A stretch of DNA of 64,000 nucleotides, from the NCBI RefSeq assembly GCF_002278035.1, contig NZ_CP022604.1, forward strand, positions 1,736,001 to 1,800,000, written 5' to 3'. The DNA comes from Ochrobactrum quorumnocens. GTDB lineage: Bacteria; Pseudomonadota; Alphaproteobacteria; Rhizobiales; Rhizobiaceae. The notes below the pieces were generated by a model. That model saw nothing but the letters and a program-made list of their open reading frames with translations. It had not been told where the DNA came from and ran no database searches. This document shows positions 28,285-37,194 of the stretch, one piece after another (position 1 is the stretch's first letter; each line of letters opens with the position of its first letter). Position numbers and translations under genes: made by a program.

Positions 28285-29139
28285 ATGAGATATGTTTCCG
28301 CGATAGCGCTCATGGCATGCAGTATGCTGATCAGTGCAAATGGAGCGCACGCTGCTGACATTGTTTATGAAGAACCGGTCGTGGTGGCACCCGTCCCTCT
28401 TGCCTCTGCCTGGTATATTCGCGGCGATATTGGCTATAATTTCAAGAATAAGACTGATGGCGATTGGGCATTCTGGAATCAGTTTGATCCACCTTATCGT
28501 GGCATCGATGATACTTTGCGCTATGACGATTTCAAACTCAAAGGTGGCGCTTCCTATGGTGTGGGTGTCGGCTATCGTTTCAATGAAATGTTCCGTACCG
28601 ATGCAACGCTTGATTTCTTCCGTGCAGGCATCAGAGGTCGCACCGATTGCCCAAGCTACGTAAAATCGGCGCTCGGCTTCAACCCGATTGAAGACAATTG
28701 CCATTATGAAGACTCTTCGACAGCCAATGTCTGGACAGCAATGGCCAATGCCTATGTCGACCTGCCTAAAATGGGAATGGTAACACCTTATCTCGGCGCA
28801 GGACTGGGTGCAGCTTATGTGAAGTACGACACCTGGAAAACCAAGGAAATCTGCTCCATATGCACCTATACCAGCGACAAGGACGGCCTCGACAGCTGGC
28901 GCTTTGCCATGGCTCTGATGGCCGGTGTCAGCTACGATCTGACCGATCAGCTCAAGCTTGATCTTGGTTACCGTTATCTGAGGGTGAACGGCGGCAAGGC
29001 CTATGGTTACGATGCTGCTGACCGCAGCACAAACCCGTTTGGCAACGTTGAAGGTCCGGGCGCAACTGGAACACAGGCCAAGGACAACGGCTTCAATATC
29101 CATACGGTCCGTGCGGGTCTTCGCTACGAATTTCGTTAA
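28285..29139 (+). CDS. Outer-membrane beta-barrel protein
   Basis: 284 residues with a Sec signal (cleavage after AHA at about residue 23) and an outer-membrane beta-barrel: alternating hydrophobic strands with Gly and aromatic residues, ending in aromatic YEFR, typical of the last barrel strand. It resembles the small porin-like surface proteins of rhizobia and Brucella (the Omp25/Omp31 superfamily) but does not match Omp25 or Omp31 closely. Two cysteine pairs lie in the loops near residues 117-138 and 189-192. The ribosome site GGAG is 8 nt from the ATG. Function unknown; perhaps a surface-loop protein or channel. Confidence 0.8.
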   Translation: MRYVSAIALMACSMLISANGAHAADIVYEEPVVVAPVPLASAWYIRGDIGYNFKNKTDGDWAFWNQFDPPYRGIDDTLRYDDFKLKGGASYGVGVGYRFNEMFRTDATLDFFRAGIRGRTDCPSYVKSALGFNPIEDNCHYEDSSTANVWTAMANAYVDLPKMGMVTPYLGAGLGAAYVKYDTWKTKEICSICTYTSDKDGLDSWRFAMALMAGVSYDLTDQLKLDLGYRYLRVNGGKAYGYDAADRSTNPFGNVEGPGATGTQAKDNGFNIHTVRAGLRYEFR

Positions 29140-29163
29140 AATTGGCCTACTACATAATTTAGA

Positions 29164-29208
29164 GCGCATCCCGAAAAGTGTGAAACGGTTTTCGGACAAA
29201 GATGCGCG
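29164..29208 (+). repeat. 45-bp palindromic intergenic repeat, copy B
   Basis: A clean copy: GCGCATCCCGAAAAGTGTG at one end and ACAAAGATGCGCG at the other, with pairing CCGAAAA/TTTTCGG inside. Located just after the outer-membrane protein gene. Confidence 0.85.
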
Positions 29209-29223
29209 TTAAAACAGATAATT

Positions 29224-29267
29224 AGAGCGGCCTTTGTGCTCCCAAGAGAGCGCATGGCGCTCGCTCT
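29224..29267. repeat. Second-family intergenic repeat (AGAGCG...CGCTCT)
   Basis: AGAGCG and CGCTCT at the ends with an internal GCGC-rich palindrome. The reverse complement of 51375-51414 is closely similar, so this is a second dispersed family. Confidence 0.55.
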
Positions 29268-29342
29268 AGATTCTTTTAACTGTCGCATGTTCGCGAACGT
29301 TAAATGAATCCATTTGAGCGCGACATGCTTTAGTCACTATCG

Positions 29343-29369
29343 AAAAGCCCGGCATTTTGCCGGGCTTTT
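29343..29369. terminator. Bidirectional terminator beside dadR
   Basis: A 12-bp stem (AAAAGCCCGGCA / TGCCGGGCTTTT) around a TTT loop. It abuts the dadR stop codon and serves the convergent outer-membrane protein gene and dadR. Confidence 0.85.
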
Positions 29370-29837
29370 TTATGCTCGTGCAGCCGGTGCTTTTGAGAGA
29401 AGCACCGTGCGGATTGCAAAGCTTGAATGAATGCGCGCAACGCCGGGCAGACGTGATAGAATTTCCTTGTGAATGATTTCATAGGAGGCCGCGTTTTCTG
29501 CTTCGACCCGCAGGATGTAATCAGCATCCCCCGTCATCAGGTAGCATTCCTGCACTTCCGGATGGCGGCGCACAGCTTCTTCAAAACGATTGAGATATTC
29601 TTCCGTTTGGCGATCCAACGTGATGCGAACGATTGCAACCAGCCGCTCATCGCCCCCAGAAGAACCGACAATCGCGGTATAACCGCGAATAACACCGCTT
29701 TCCTCAAGTATCTGCACGCGCCTGAGACAGGCCGACTGCGAAAGGCCAACTTCGCTGGCAAGCTGGCTGTTTGTCATACGGCCATCGCGTCTTAAAGAAC
29801 GGATGATATTGCGGTCTATGCTGTCCAGTGTCGCCAT
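29370..29837 (-). CDS. dadR: Lrp/AsnC-family regulator of D-alanine catabolism (DadR-like)
   Basis: 155 residues: helix-turn-helix at about 5-50 (NSQLASEVGLSQSACLRRV) and an effector-binding RAM domain at about 65-145. It is divergent from the alanine racemase-DadA operon, the arrangement of the dadR-dadA-dadX units of Gram-negative bacteria, and so probably activates dadX-dadA in response to alanine. Confidence 0.85.
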   Translation of the reverse strand: MATLDSIDRNIIRSLRRDGRMTNSQLASEVGLSQSACLRRVQILEESGVIRGYTAIVGSSGGDERLVAIVRITLDRQTEEYLNRFEEAVRRHPEVQECYLMTGDADYILRVEAENAASYEIIHKEILSRLPGVARIHSSFAIRTVLLSKAPAARA

Positions 29838-29921
29838 GAATATTCTTCGAACAATGAGCTAATAAGTGCGTAAATCATGCTAATTTTCGCATAATCTACG
29901 ACAAAATGCAAAAACATTCGA

Positions 29922-29936
29922 ATAGTCTTCGACTAT
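29922..29936. promoter_or_regulatory. Small inverted repeat upstream of the racemase
   Basis: ATAGTC-TTC-GACTAT, a perfect 6-bp inverted repeat in the divergent dadR/racemase gap. A candidate regulator site, by position only. Confidence 0.3.
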
Positions 29937-30078
29937 CATGGTCTCTATTGCTTTGGGGGCAAGGAATAGCGACCAGTCAGCCGCAAAAGCCCGACACCTA
30001 AACAATGTGCTTTTGGGAGGAAGCGGATTAAATTCCAGGCATCCCACTAACAAACCGAGCGCACTGGAAATGACCGAT

Positions 30079-31218
30079 ATGTCGATGCATTTTTCTCAAA
30101 CGGAACGAGACCTCGCCGCAGGCGGTGTTCTCACCATCGACTTGGCAGCCCTGCGTCACAATTACTCGACGATTGCAAAGCGCATCGCGCCAACCCGCGC
30201 AGCTGCTGTTGTCAAAGCTGACGCTTATGGCTTGGGCGCCGACCGCGTAGCGCCAGCTTTCTATGACGCAGGCTGCCGCGATTTCTTCGTCGCCCATCTT
30301 GGCGAAGCAATTACGCTGCGCCCTTTTCTCAATCCTGATGCGACGCTTTATGTGTTGAATGGCCTTCAGCCCGGCACGGAAGCTGCCTGCGCACGTGAGA
30401 ACATCCTGCCTGTTCTCAACTCACTGGAGCAGATTGAAAACTGGTCGGCACTTGCCGCAAGCCTGAACGAAAAACTGCCCGCTCTGCTGCAAATCGATAC
30501 CGGCATGTCGCGCCTTGGTCTGTCAGCCAAAGAACTTGATCAACTGGTCGATGACCAGCATCTGCTTGACCATATCGATGTAAAATTCGTCATCAGCCAT
30601 CTTGCAAGCGGCGATGAACCGGAAAACCCGGCAAATGCCCGCCAGCTTGCGGCCATGAATACAGCTCTCGCACGTTTGCCAAAACTGCCTGTGGCCTTTT
30701 CAAATTCCGGCGGCTGTTTCCTTGACAACACCTATCACTACAATCTCGCCCGTCCCGGCGTAGCCCTCTATGGCGTCGGTCCTGAAAGGGGCGAGAATCC
30801 TATGAAGCCGGTCCTTGAGCTATCAGCGCGTGTTATCCAGGTGCGTGACATCGATAAGGGTGCGGCAGTCGGTTACGGCGGCACATTCGTAGCAAGCAAG
30901 CCTACGCGGATTGCAACCATTGCGGTCGGTTATGCCGATGGTTGGTTCCGCGCTTTGAGCAATAAAGGCTCGGCTTTCTATGGCGACACGCGCCTGCCGA
31001 TTGTTGGTCGTGTTTCGATGGATTCGATCACGCTCGATGTAACAGCACTTCCAGAAGACACGCTCAAGCTCGGCAGTCTGGTCGAACTCGTCGGACCACA
31101 TCAGCGGCTCGAAGATGTAGCGCGGGATTGTGACACCATTCCTTATGAAATCCTGACTTCGTTAGGCCACCGCTATACCCGCGTTTACGTCGATAGCGAA
31201 ACTGGCACACACGCATAA
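30079..31218 (+). CDS. dadX: Alanine racemase (catabolic)
   Basis: Interconverts L- and D-alanine with pyridoxal phosphate. 379 residues from ATG 30079. The PLP-binding Lys46 lies in [10 protein letters not shown], and the second catalytic residue Tyr266 in VGYGG. Start choice: ATG 30079 gives [11 protein letters not shown], which matches my recollection of Brucella racemase N-termini; ATG 30070 is also in frame. dadA follows after 16 nt, and dadR is divergent, so the catabolic role fits better than the housekeeping one. Confidence 0.9.
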   Translation: MSMHFSQTERDLAAGGVLTIDLAALRHNYSTIAKRIAPTRAAAVVKADAYGLGADRVAPAFYDAGCRDFFVAHLGEAITLRPFLNPDATLYVLNGLQPGTEAACARENILPVLNSLEQIENWSALAASLNEKLPALLQIDTGMSRLGLSAKELDQLVDDQHLLDHIDVKFVISHLASGDEPENPANARQLAAMNTALARLPKLPVAFSNSGGCFLDNTYHYNLARPGVALYGVGPERGENPMKPVLELSARVIQVRDIDKGAAVGYGGTFVASKPTRIATIAVGYADGWFRALSNKGSAFYGDTRLPIVGRVSMDSITLDVTALPEDTLKLGSLVELVGPHQRLEDVARDCDTIPYEILTSLGHRYTRVYVDSETGTHA

Positions 31219-31234
31219 TAATAAGAGGCGAACA

Positions 31235-32485
31235 ATGCAGATCACCATTCTCGGCAGCGGCGTCATCGGCGTCACCAGCGCCTACTATCTGGCCAAGCTT
31301 GGCCATGAAGTCACTGTCGTTGACCGCGAGGAAGGTCCTGCACTGGAAACCAGCTTCGCCAATGCCGGGCAGGTTTCGCCGGGCTATGCATCGCCATGGG
31401 CAGCACCCGGCGTTCCTATGAAAGCCGCCAAGTGGCTTTTCCAGAAACATGCACCGCTGGTTCTCCGCCTGACCACAGATCCAAAGCAATATAGCTGGCT
31501 GTTGCAGATGCTCGCGAACTGCACCGAGAGTCGCTACAAGATCAATAAAACCCGCATGGTTCGTGTGGCCGAATATAGCCGCGATTGCCTTGTCGCACTG
31601 CGCGAGGAAACAGGCATTCAATATGACCAGCGCACACAGGGCACTTTGCAGCTGTTCCGCGAGCAGTATCAGCTCGACGGCATCGGCAAGGATATTGAAG
31701 TTCTGCGTCAGGATGGCGTGCCGTTTGAAGTGCTCGACCGCGAAGATTGCGTGCGGGTTGAGCCTGCTCTGGCCCGCGCCAGAGACAAGTTCGTCGGTGG
31801 TCTGCGCCTGCCCCATGACGAAACCGGCGATTGCTTCAAATTCACCAATGAACTGGCCAAAATCGCCGAAGGCCTTGGCGTCAAATTCCGCTTCGGCGTC
31901 GACATCAAATCGCTGCTGATCTCTGGCGGCAAGGTTTCCGGCGTTGAGACTTCAGAAGGTGTTCTGACGGCTGATCGCTATGTCGTGGCAATTGGCAGCT
32001 ACACGCCCGCTCTGGTCAAGTCGCTTGGCCTGAACGCTCCGATCTATCCGGTCAAAGGCTATTCGATCACGGCTCCGATCATCAATGAAGAACTGGCTCC
32101 GGTCTCGACCGTGCTTGATGAAAGCTACAAGATTGCCATCACCCGCCTTGGCGACCGCATCCGTGTGGGTGGCATGGCCGAAGTCTCCGGCTTTACCAAA
32201 GACCTGCCGGCTGCACGTCGCGCAACGCTCGATCTGTCGGTGAGCGACCTGTTCCCTGGTGGCGATCTCAAGGCTGCAACCTTCTGGTCTGGACTGCGTC
32301 CGATGACCCCGGATTCAACGCCGATCATCGGTGCAACACGCTACGACAACGTGTTCATCAATGCGGGCCATGGCACACTTGGCTGGACCATGGGACCGGG
32401 CTCAGGCAAGCTGCTTGCTGACCTCATATCCGGCAACACACCGGATATACGCGCCGACGACCTTAGCATTGCGCGATATAATTGA
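31235..32485 (+). CDS. dadA: D-amino acid dehydrogenase
   Basis: An FAD enzyme at the membrane that oxidises D-alanine to pyruvate and ammonia and passes electrons to the respiratory chain. 416 residues, normal length. The N-terminal motif [10 protein letters not shown] (residues 3-12) binds FAD; conserved GGLRLPHDE and a C-terminal [14 protein letters not shown] are typical of DadA. AGAGG lies 6-7 nt before the ATG. Operon with the racemase: L-alanine to D-alanine to pyruvate. Confidence 0.95.
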   Translation: MQITILGSGVIGVTSAYYLAKLGHEVTVVDREEGPALETSFANAGQVSPGYASPWAAPGVPMKAAKWLFQKHAPLVLRLTTDPKQYSWLLQMLANCTESRYKINKTRMVRVAEYSRDCLVALREETGIQYDQRTQGTLQLFREQYQLDGIGKDIEVLRQDGVPFEVLDREDCVRVEPALARARDKFVGGLRLPHDETGDCFKFTNELAKIAEGLGVKFRFGVDIKSLLISGGKVSGVETSEGVLTADRYVVAIGSYTPALVKSLGLNAPIYPVKGYSITAPIINEELAPVSTVLDESYKIAITRLGDRIRVGGMAEVSGFTKDLPAARRATLDLSVSDLFPGGDLKAATFWSGLRPMTPDSTPIIGATRYDNVFINAGHGTLGWTMGPGSGKLLADLISGNTPDIRADDLSIARYN

Positions 32486-32494
32486 GCTGTTCAC

Positions 32495-32797
32495 TCAGCC
32501 AATCATATGGCGCAGCAATCCGGCCGATGCAATTGCCACAACGACCGTAACGAGCATCGGAAACCGTGTTGCGGCGGCAATGGTCAGCGCAAGTGCAATC
32601 ATATCGGCTGGATTACCGGTGAAAAACTCTGGCGCAATAACGCTGATCAGCACGCAGCCGGGCGCGCTTTCCAGCAGCATCTGCGCTCGCGGGCTCAAAG
32701 TGCGATTTCGAAGGAAAATGTAACCGCCGATGCGGGTCATGTAAGTGACCGACGCCATCAGCAATATGGTCAGAGCGTGGATAGGATCGATCATCAT
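32495..32797 (-). CDS. azlD: AzlD-family membrane protein, small subunit of an amino-acid exporter
   Basis: A 100-residue inner-membrane protein with three to four hydrophobic segments, the AzlD family. It pairs with AzlC to export branched-chain or related amino acids. The start at 32797 overlaps the azlC stop by 4 nt (ATGA), so an in-frame extension to 32941 is not needed. It is convergent with dadA, 9 nt away. Confidence 0.88.
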   Translation of the reverse strand: MMIDPIHALTILLMASVTYMTRIGGYIFLRNRTLSPRAQMLLESAPGCVLISVIAPEFFTGNPADMIALALTIAAATRFPMLVTVVVAIASAGLLRHMIG

Positions 32798-33516
32798 TCT
32801 GGCTTTGCCTGCTTCCAGGCCACGATCAGGCCAGCAGCGACACCCGCTGGCACATACCAGGCGCCAGGAATGCTCAGATAGGTTATGCCCGCAACAATAA
32901 GGCTCACGAGCCATGGCAGAGCGGCAACCGGCCCCTTCCACATGCTGGCAAGAATAACGATAAAGACTGCTGGAAACGCCATATCGAAGCCGAAGCGCTT
33001 CACGTCACCAAGAACCGGACCAACCAGCGCGCCGACAGTCGTGAAGAAAATCCAGGTTGCGTAAAGGCCAAGTGCGGCGCCAAAATAATAGCGAATGCTG
33101 AAACGGTTGCCCGACTTGCGCGCATCAGCAAGTCCCATGGCCCAGCTCTCGTCACACATGAAGAACAGCGTCAGAAAAGCCTTGCGCTTCGGCAGATGCT
33201 TGATAAGCGGCGCAAGCGCTGCACCCATCAGGAAATGCCGACTATTGACCAGAAATGTGATCGCGACAATCAGCAGGATATGCGGCGGAGACGTCCAAAG
33301 TCCAATGGCAGCAAATTCCGAACCACCGCCAAAATTCAGGCCGGTCATCATCGGCACTTCAACCGGGCTCAGACCCTTTTGTGTGGCCTGTGCGCCCAAG
33401 AGCAGTGCGAACGGAACAAAACTCAGACAGACGGGAATGGCTTCCCGCAGGCCGCGCAGGCCTTCAGATCGCCGGGAGACGCCGCTTTGCCCCTCGACAA
33501 AATCCATACTACGCAT
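32794..33516 (-). CDS. azlC: AzlC-family amino-acid exporter, large subunit
   Basis: An inner-membrane protein of 240 residues with about five to six hydrophobic segments and the AzlC signatures (LNFGGGSEFAAIGLW; DESWAM). Together with AzlD it exports branched-chain amino acids or analogues, as shown for BrnFE and B. subtilis AzlCD. A divergent Lrp-type gene starts 146 nt away, like azlB next to azlCD. ATG 33516 or, less likely, 33507. Confidence 0.9.
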   Translation of the reverse strand: MRSMDFVEGQSGVSRRSEGLRGLREAIPVCLSFVPFALLLGAQATQKGLSPVEVPMMTGLNFGGGSEFAAIGLWTSPPHILLIVAITFLVNSRHFLMGAALAPLIKHLPKRKAFLTLFFMCDESWAMGLADARKSGNRFSIRYYFGAALGLYATWIFFTTVGALVGPVLGDVKRFGFDMAFPAVFIVILASMWKGPVAALPWLVSLIVAGITYLSIPGAWYVPAGVAAGLIVAWKQAKPE

Positions 33517-33536
33517 CGACTATTTCCTTTTTGAAG

Positions 33537-33644
33537 AGCAACAATGCGCTCATTCCGAACCGGGAAAATACGTCAATTCGTGCAGATTATTGTTGCTTTT
33601 ACGCTCTTAATACACAAAATATTGGCTGTAAATATCAACAATAT
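33537..33644. promoter_or_regulatory. Two inverted repeats between azlC and the Lrp-type gene
   Basis: AGCAACAAT (33537-33545) and ATTGTTGCT (33589-33597) form a perfect 9-bp inverted repeat about five helical turns apart. ATATTG (33619-33624) and CAATAT (33639-33644) form a second. Lrp-type proteins bind several spaced sites, so this may be the shared control region. Inference from symmetry. Confidence 0.35.
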
Positions 33645-33662
33645 GTCATTAGGCGCATTATA

Positions 33663-34127
33663 ATGCCAACATCAATTGATGCAATTGATCGTGCCATCCT
33701 CCGGGTACTCCAACAGGAAGGTAAGATTAACAACACCGAACTTGCCGAGCGTGTTGGCCTTTCCCCTTCCCCGTGCCTTCGCCGGGTGAAGCAGCTGGAA
33801 GATGCTGGCTTCATCGAACGCTATGTCGCTCTGGTCGATGCTGCGAAGCTCGGAATGGGCTTCACCGTTTATGTGCGCATATGGCTGACAGGCCAAGATG
33901 AAGAGACTGTCACAAGCTTTGTGAAGGCGATTGAAAAGCTGCCGCAGATTGTCGAATGCCATTTGATGGCGGGTGATTGCGATTTTCTGCTGCGCGTCAT
34001 TACGCCTGATCTGGAAGGTTTCAGGAAATTCCAGATGGAATATATCGGCAAGATAAAAGGCGTTCGGAATATAAAATCCGAAATCCCGATGCAGCAGATA
34101 AAGCGCTCATGGGTCGTGCCGCTATAG
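33663..34127 (+). CDS. Lrp/AsnC-family regulator of azlCD
   Basis: 154 residues with an N-terminal helix-turn-helix (NTELAERVGLSPSPCLRRV, about 22-40) and a RAM effector domain (about 65-145). Divergent from azlC and likely controls it in response to leucine or another amino acid. ATG 33663 is used; upstream in-frame sequence reads through the promoter region and azlC. Confidence 0.85.
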   Translation: MPTSIDAIDRAILRVLQQEGKINNTELAERVGLSPSPCLRRVKQLEDAGFIERYVALVDAAKLGMGFTVYVRIWLTGQDEETVTSFVKAIEKLPQIVECHLMAGDCDFLLRVITPDLEGFRKFQMEYIGKIKGVRNIKSEIPMQQIKRSWVVPL

Positions 34128-34144
34128 GCACTTTGGGCAACGGA

Positions 34145-34693
34145 TTAGAAACTTGGTGGTGTGCAGGCGCTTACCACCTCGCAGGCCACCGGTCCCACGC
34201 ATTTGAACCGATGCGGCAGCTTGCTTGAGAAGTAATAGGCATCGCCCGGCCCCAAGATTCGGCGCTCGCTGCCGACCGTCACTTCGATGCGACCGGAAAT
34301 GATGATGCCCCCCTCTTCACCTTCATGCATGAGCAGAACCTTGCCGGTATCCGACCCCGGCTCGTAGCGCTCTTTGAGGATTTGCAACGAGCGCGAAAAC
34401 AGATGATCCCCCACCTGCCGATAGGAAATTGGCCCCTTGCCGATCTCCACCAGTTCATCCGCCTGATAGAAGACCTTGTGCGGCGCATCCGGCTCAAGCG
34501 CAAAAAACTCGGCCATTCCGATAGGAATTCCATCCAGAATGCGCTTTAATGCACCAACCGACGGATTGGACTGATTGGCCTCGATCAGCGATATGGTGGA
34601 ATTGGTCACGCCAGCACGTTTTGCAAGTTCTCGCTGAGACAGATTCTGCCGCATTCGCACATAGCGTAGCCTGCCTCCGATATCGATGCTCAT
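34145..34693 (-). CDS. XRE-cupin transcription regulator (PuuR-like)
   Basis: 182 residues: an N-terminal XRE helix-turn-helix (about 5-60, SQRELAKRAGVTNSTISLIE) and a C-terminal cupin (about 105-178, with HEGEEGG and the PGDAYYFSSKLPHRF strand). This is the layout of PuuR, the putrescine-responsive repressor of E. coli. Divergent from an omega-amino-acid aminotransferase 147 nt away, it probably represses that gene until a polyamine or amino-acid ligand binds. Confidence 0.85.
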   Translation of the reverse strand: MSIDIGGRLRYVRMRQNLSQRELAKRAGVTNSTISLIEANQSNPSVGALKRILDGIPIGMAEFFALEPDAPHKVFYQADELVEIGKGPISYRQVGDHLFSRSLQILKERYEPGSDTGKVLLMHEGEEGGIIISGRIEVTVGSERRILGPGDAYYFSSKLPHRFKCVGPVACEVVSACTPPSF

Positions 34694-34840
34694 CGACGGT
34701 TCCCCTTATTGTTTATGATGTTCGATATATCACAAACTTTTATTTCATAGCACGTAGTTTCAATAAGTTAAATTTATAGAGAAAAGGACTTGTTGCCTTC
34801 GATAATGCATGGCCTCCTGTTCTCAAAATAGGAGGTCTTA

Positions 34841-36169
34841 ATGCTTAACAACACCAACGCGCCAAGTCTTGATAACTTCTGGATGCCGTTCACGGCGAAC
34901 CGCCAGTTCAAGGCCGCCCCACGCCTGCTCGCAAGCGCTTCGGGCATGTATTACACCGATGTCGACGGCCATCAGGTTCTGGATGGCACGGCTGGCCTTT
35001 GGTGCTGCAATGCCGGTCATGGCCGCAAGCAGATCACTCAGGCCGTTGAACGCCAGATCTCGACCATGGACTTTGCGCCGACCTTCCAGATGGGCCACAA
35101 CGTCGCTTTCGACTTTGCCGAAAAGCTCGCAGCCATTGCGCCCGGCGGCCCGGACGCCAAGCTTGATCGCGTGTTCTTCACCAATTCCGGCTCGGAATCG
35201 GTCGATACCGCACTGAAGATCGCCATCGCCTATCAGCGCGCCATTGGTCAGGGCACCCGTACCCTCATCATCGGCCGTGAAAAAGGCTATCACGGCGTTG
35301 GCTTCGGCGGCATTTCTGTCGGTGGCCTCGTCAACAACCGCCGCGTCTTCCCGCAGATTCCTGCCGATCACATGCGCCATACGCTCGATATTGGCCGCAA
35401 TGCATTCTCCAAGGGCTTGCCAGAACACGGCATTAAACTTGCCGACGATCTGGAACGTCTGGTTCAGCTGCACGGCGCAGAAAAGATTGCCGCCGTCATC
35501 GTTGAGCCAATGTCCGGCTCTGCCGGTGTTGTGCTTCCGCCAAAGGGCTATCTCGAACGCATTCGCGCGACCGCTGACAAGCACGGCATTCTGGTGATCT
35601 ATGACGAAGTCATCACCGGCTTCGGACGCCTCGGCACACCATTTGCTGTCGATTATTTCGGCGTAAAGCCTGATCTCGTCACCACCGCCAAGGGCCTCAC
35701 CAACGGCGCCATCCCGATGGGTGCAGTTTTCGCCAGCCGCACAGTACATGATGCGCTGATGACCGGCCCGGAAAACGCCATCGAGCTCTTCCATGGCTAC
35801 ACCTATTCCGGCCATCCGGTTGCCTGTGCTGCCGGTCTTGCCACGCTTGAAATCTACGCCGAAGAAGGTCTTCTGACCCGCGGTGCAGAACTGGCCGAGC
35901 ATTGGCAGAACGCACTTCATTCGCTCAAAGACGCACCAAATGTCATCGACATCCGCAACCTCGGCCTCGTTGGCGCTATCGAACTGTCGTCACGCGAAGG
36001 CGCCATCGGCGCACGCGCTTACGATGTCTTTGTCGATTGCTTCAAGAAGGGTCTTCTGATCCGTGTGACCGGCGATGTGATCGCGCTTTCGCCACCGCTC
36101 ATCGTGGAAAAGGAACAGATCGACACCATCGTTTCCATGATCGGAGATGCGCTTAAACGCGCGGCCTGA
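34841..36169 (+). CDS. Omega-amino acid:pyruvate aminotransferase (beta-alanine type)
   Basis: A class III PLP aminotransferase of 442 residues that moves the amino group from beta-alanine or similar omega-amino acids to pyruvate. The PLP Lys284 lies in TTAKGLTNGA. FTNSGSESVDTALK and IYDEVITGFGR are typical of the beta-alanine:pyruvate branch. A perfect AGGAGGT precedes the ATG. The adjacent PuuR-like regulator suggests a role in polyamine or beta-alanine breakdown; the exact donor is not certain. Confidence 0.85.
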   Translation: MLNNTNAPSLDNFWMPFTANRQFKAAPRLLASASGMYYTDVDGHQVLDGTAGLWCCNAGHGRKQITQAVERQISTMDFAPTFQMGHNVAFDFAEKLAAIAPGGPDAKLDRVFFTNSGSESVDTALKIAIAYQRAIGQGTRTLIIGREKGYHGVGFGGISVGGLVNNRRVFPQIPADHMRHTLDIGRNAFSKGLPEHGIKLADDLERLVQLHGAEKIAAVIVEPMSGSAGVVLPPKGYLERIRATADKHGILVIYDEVITGFGRLGTPFAVDYFGVKPDLVTTAKGLTNGAIPMGAVFASRTVHDALMTGPENAIELFHGYTYSGHPVACAAGLATLEIYAEEGLLTRGAELAEHWQNALHSLKDAPNVIDIRNLGLVGAIELSSREGAIGARAYDVFVDCFKKGLLIRVTGDVIALSPPLIVEKEQIDTIVSMIGDALKRAA

Positions 36170-36196
36170 TCACCACCCAGATCGAGCCGCAACTTG

Positions 36197-36226
36197 GCCG
36201 CCGCTTTCCTCTGCGGCGGCTTTTTT
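36197..36226 (+). terminator. Rho-independent terminator after the aminotransferase
   Basis: GCCGCCGC and GCGGCGGC form an 8-bp stem with an 8-base loop, then TTTTTT, 27 nt after the stop codon. Confidence 0.92.
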
Positions 36227-36288
36227 CATGAGAATTTCTAACAAAACTGCGAAGCAATTTCACAATATAGCTTGCAAAAACAATTAGA

Positions 36289-36328
36289 TAGAGAATTTGC
36301 GGCCTTGTACGGAACCAAAACTGCTCTA
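36289..36328. repeat. Imperfect inverted repeat (TAGAGAATTT...ACTGCTCTA)
   Basis: Ends are partly complementary and resemble the element at 17340-17380. It lies between the convergent aminotransferase and hutC. Confidence 0.35.
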
Positions 36329-36439
36329 TGAATCACATTCTGCGGAAAGTGGTCCAAGGGATTCTGCACATTATCATTTTAGCGGCCACTAAGTGCGAAG
36401 CCACCAAAAGCGTAATAACGTTACATTACATCACTCAAA

Positions 36440-37180
36440 CTAACTCTGAGAAGGCGTAAACTTCGCCACAAGCGCATGACTATCACCGGGATAGGTGAAG
36501 CGCACATGCGTCACCGGCTGATCGGCGTTCCAGGTCTGGCGCTCGACGACAAGACAGGGCGAACCGGCAGGCACACCAAGCGTCGCAGCGTTTTCCTCGG
36601 TTGAGACAACCGCTCGGATGGAATGCTGCGCATTGCTCCACGGCACGCAGGAAACAAGCCATGGACCGGGTGACTGCTCCGCAAAATTAGTACTGGCTGC
36701 ACTTGGCACAGCATCGAGACTGATGAAGCGTTCTTCCAGCGCAAAGACCCGCTTCCCTGCATAATGACGGCAGACAAGTTCGATCAGCGGCGTGTGTCGC
36801 GGCATGTCGATATGGCGCGCATCGGCAGGGCCGCTCAACCGCTCGTTTCGTTTCAGCAGCTCAAAACGATAAGGCACGCCAAGCGCTGCAACCTCGTCGC
36901 GAATATCATGGATTTCAAGAATCGCGGCTTGCGACTGCGGGAAGGAAACAAAGCTGCCCGAACGGCGCTTTCGCTCAATCAGACCGGCTTTTGCCAGCTG
37001 CGTCAGCGCCTTGTTCACGGTCATGCGCGAGCAACTATAATACTCGGTCAGCTCGTGCTCAAACGGGATGCGATGACCGGGCTGCCATTCGCCAGAAATA
37101 ATGCGCGTTTCAATATCATCCAGAATACGCTGATGCAGCGATATCGTAGCTTCGCTTTGTCTGGATGAAATATCCTGCAC
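36440..37180 (-). CDS. hutC: Histidine-utilisation repressor HutC
   Basis: A GntR-type repressor of the HutC subfamily, 246 residues: an N-terminal winged helix (about 15-75, with CSRMTVNKALTQL) and a UTRA ligand domain (about 95-235) that binds urocanate. The start is GTG 37180, preceded by AGGGA at about 6 nt; a longer in-frame ORF would run into hutF. It begins 15 nt after hutF, so hutF-hutC form an operon. A 12-bp palindrome in the hutF/hutI gap is its likely operator. Confidence 0.88.
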   Translation of the reverse strand: MQDISSRQSEATISLHQRILDDIETRIISGEWQPGHRIPFEHELTEYYSCSRMTVNKALTQLAKAGLIERKRRSGSFVSFPQSQAAILEIHDIRDEVAALGVPYRFELLKRNERLSGPADARHIDMPRHTPLIELVCRHYAGKRVFALEERFISLDAVPSAASTNFAEQSPGPWLVSCVPWSNAQHSIRAVVSTEENAATLGVPAGSPCLVVERQTWNADQPVTHVRFTYPGDSHALVAKFTPSQS

Positions 37181-37194
37181 TTTGTTCCCTTTAA

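Noticed and set aside
28237..29199. A 320-codon open frame antisense to the outer-membrane protein gene
   Set aside because: The plus strand shows a signal peptide, beta-strand pattern and ribosome site; the antisense frame has none.
34838..35920. A 360-codon open frame antisense to the omega-amino acid aminotransferase
   Set aside because: It mirrors a well-supported aminotransferase with a perfect ribosome site; no independent features are seen.
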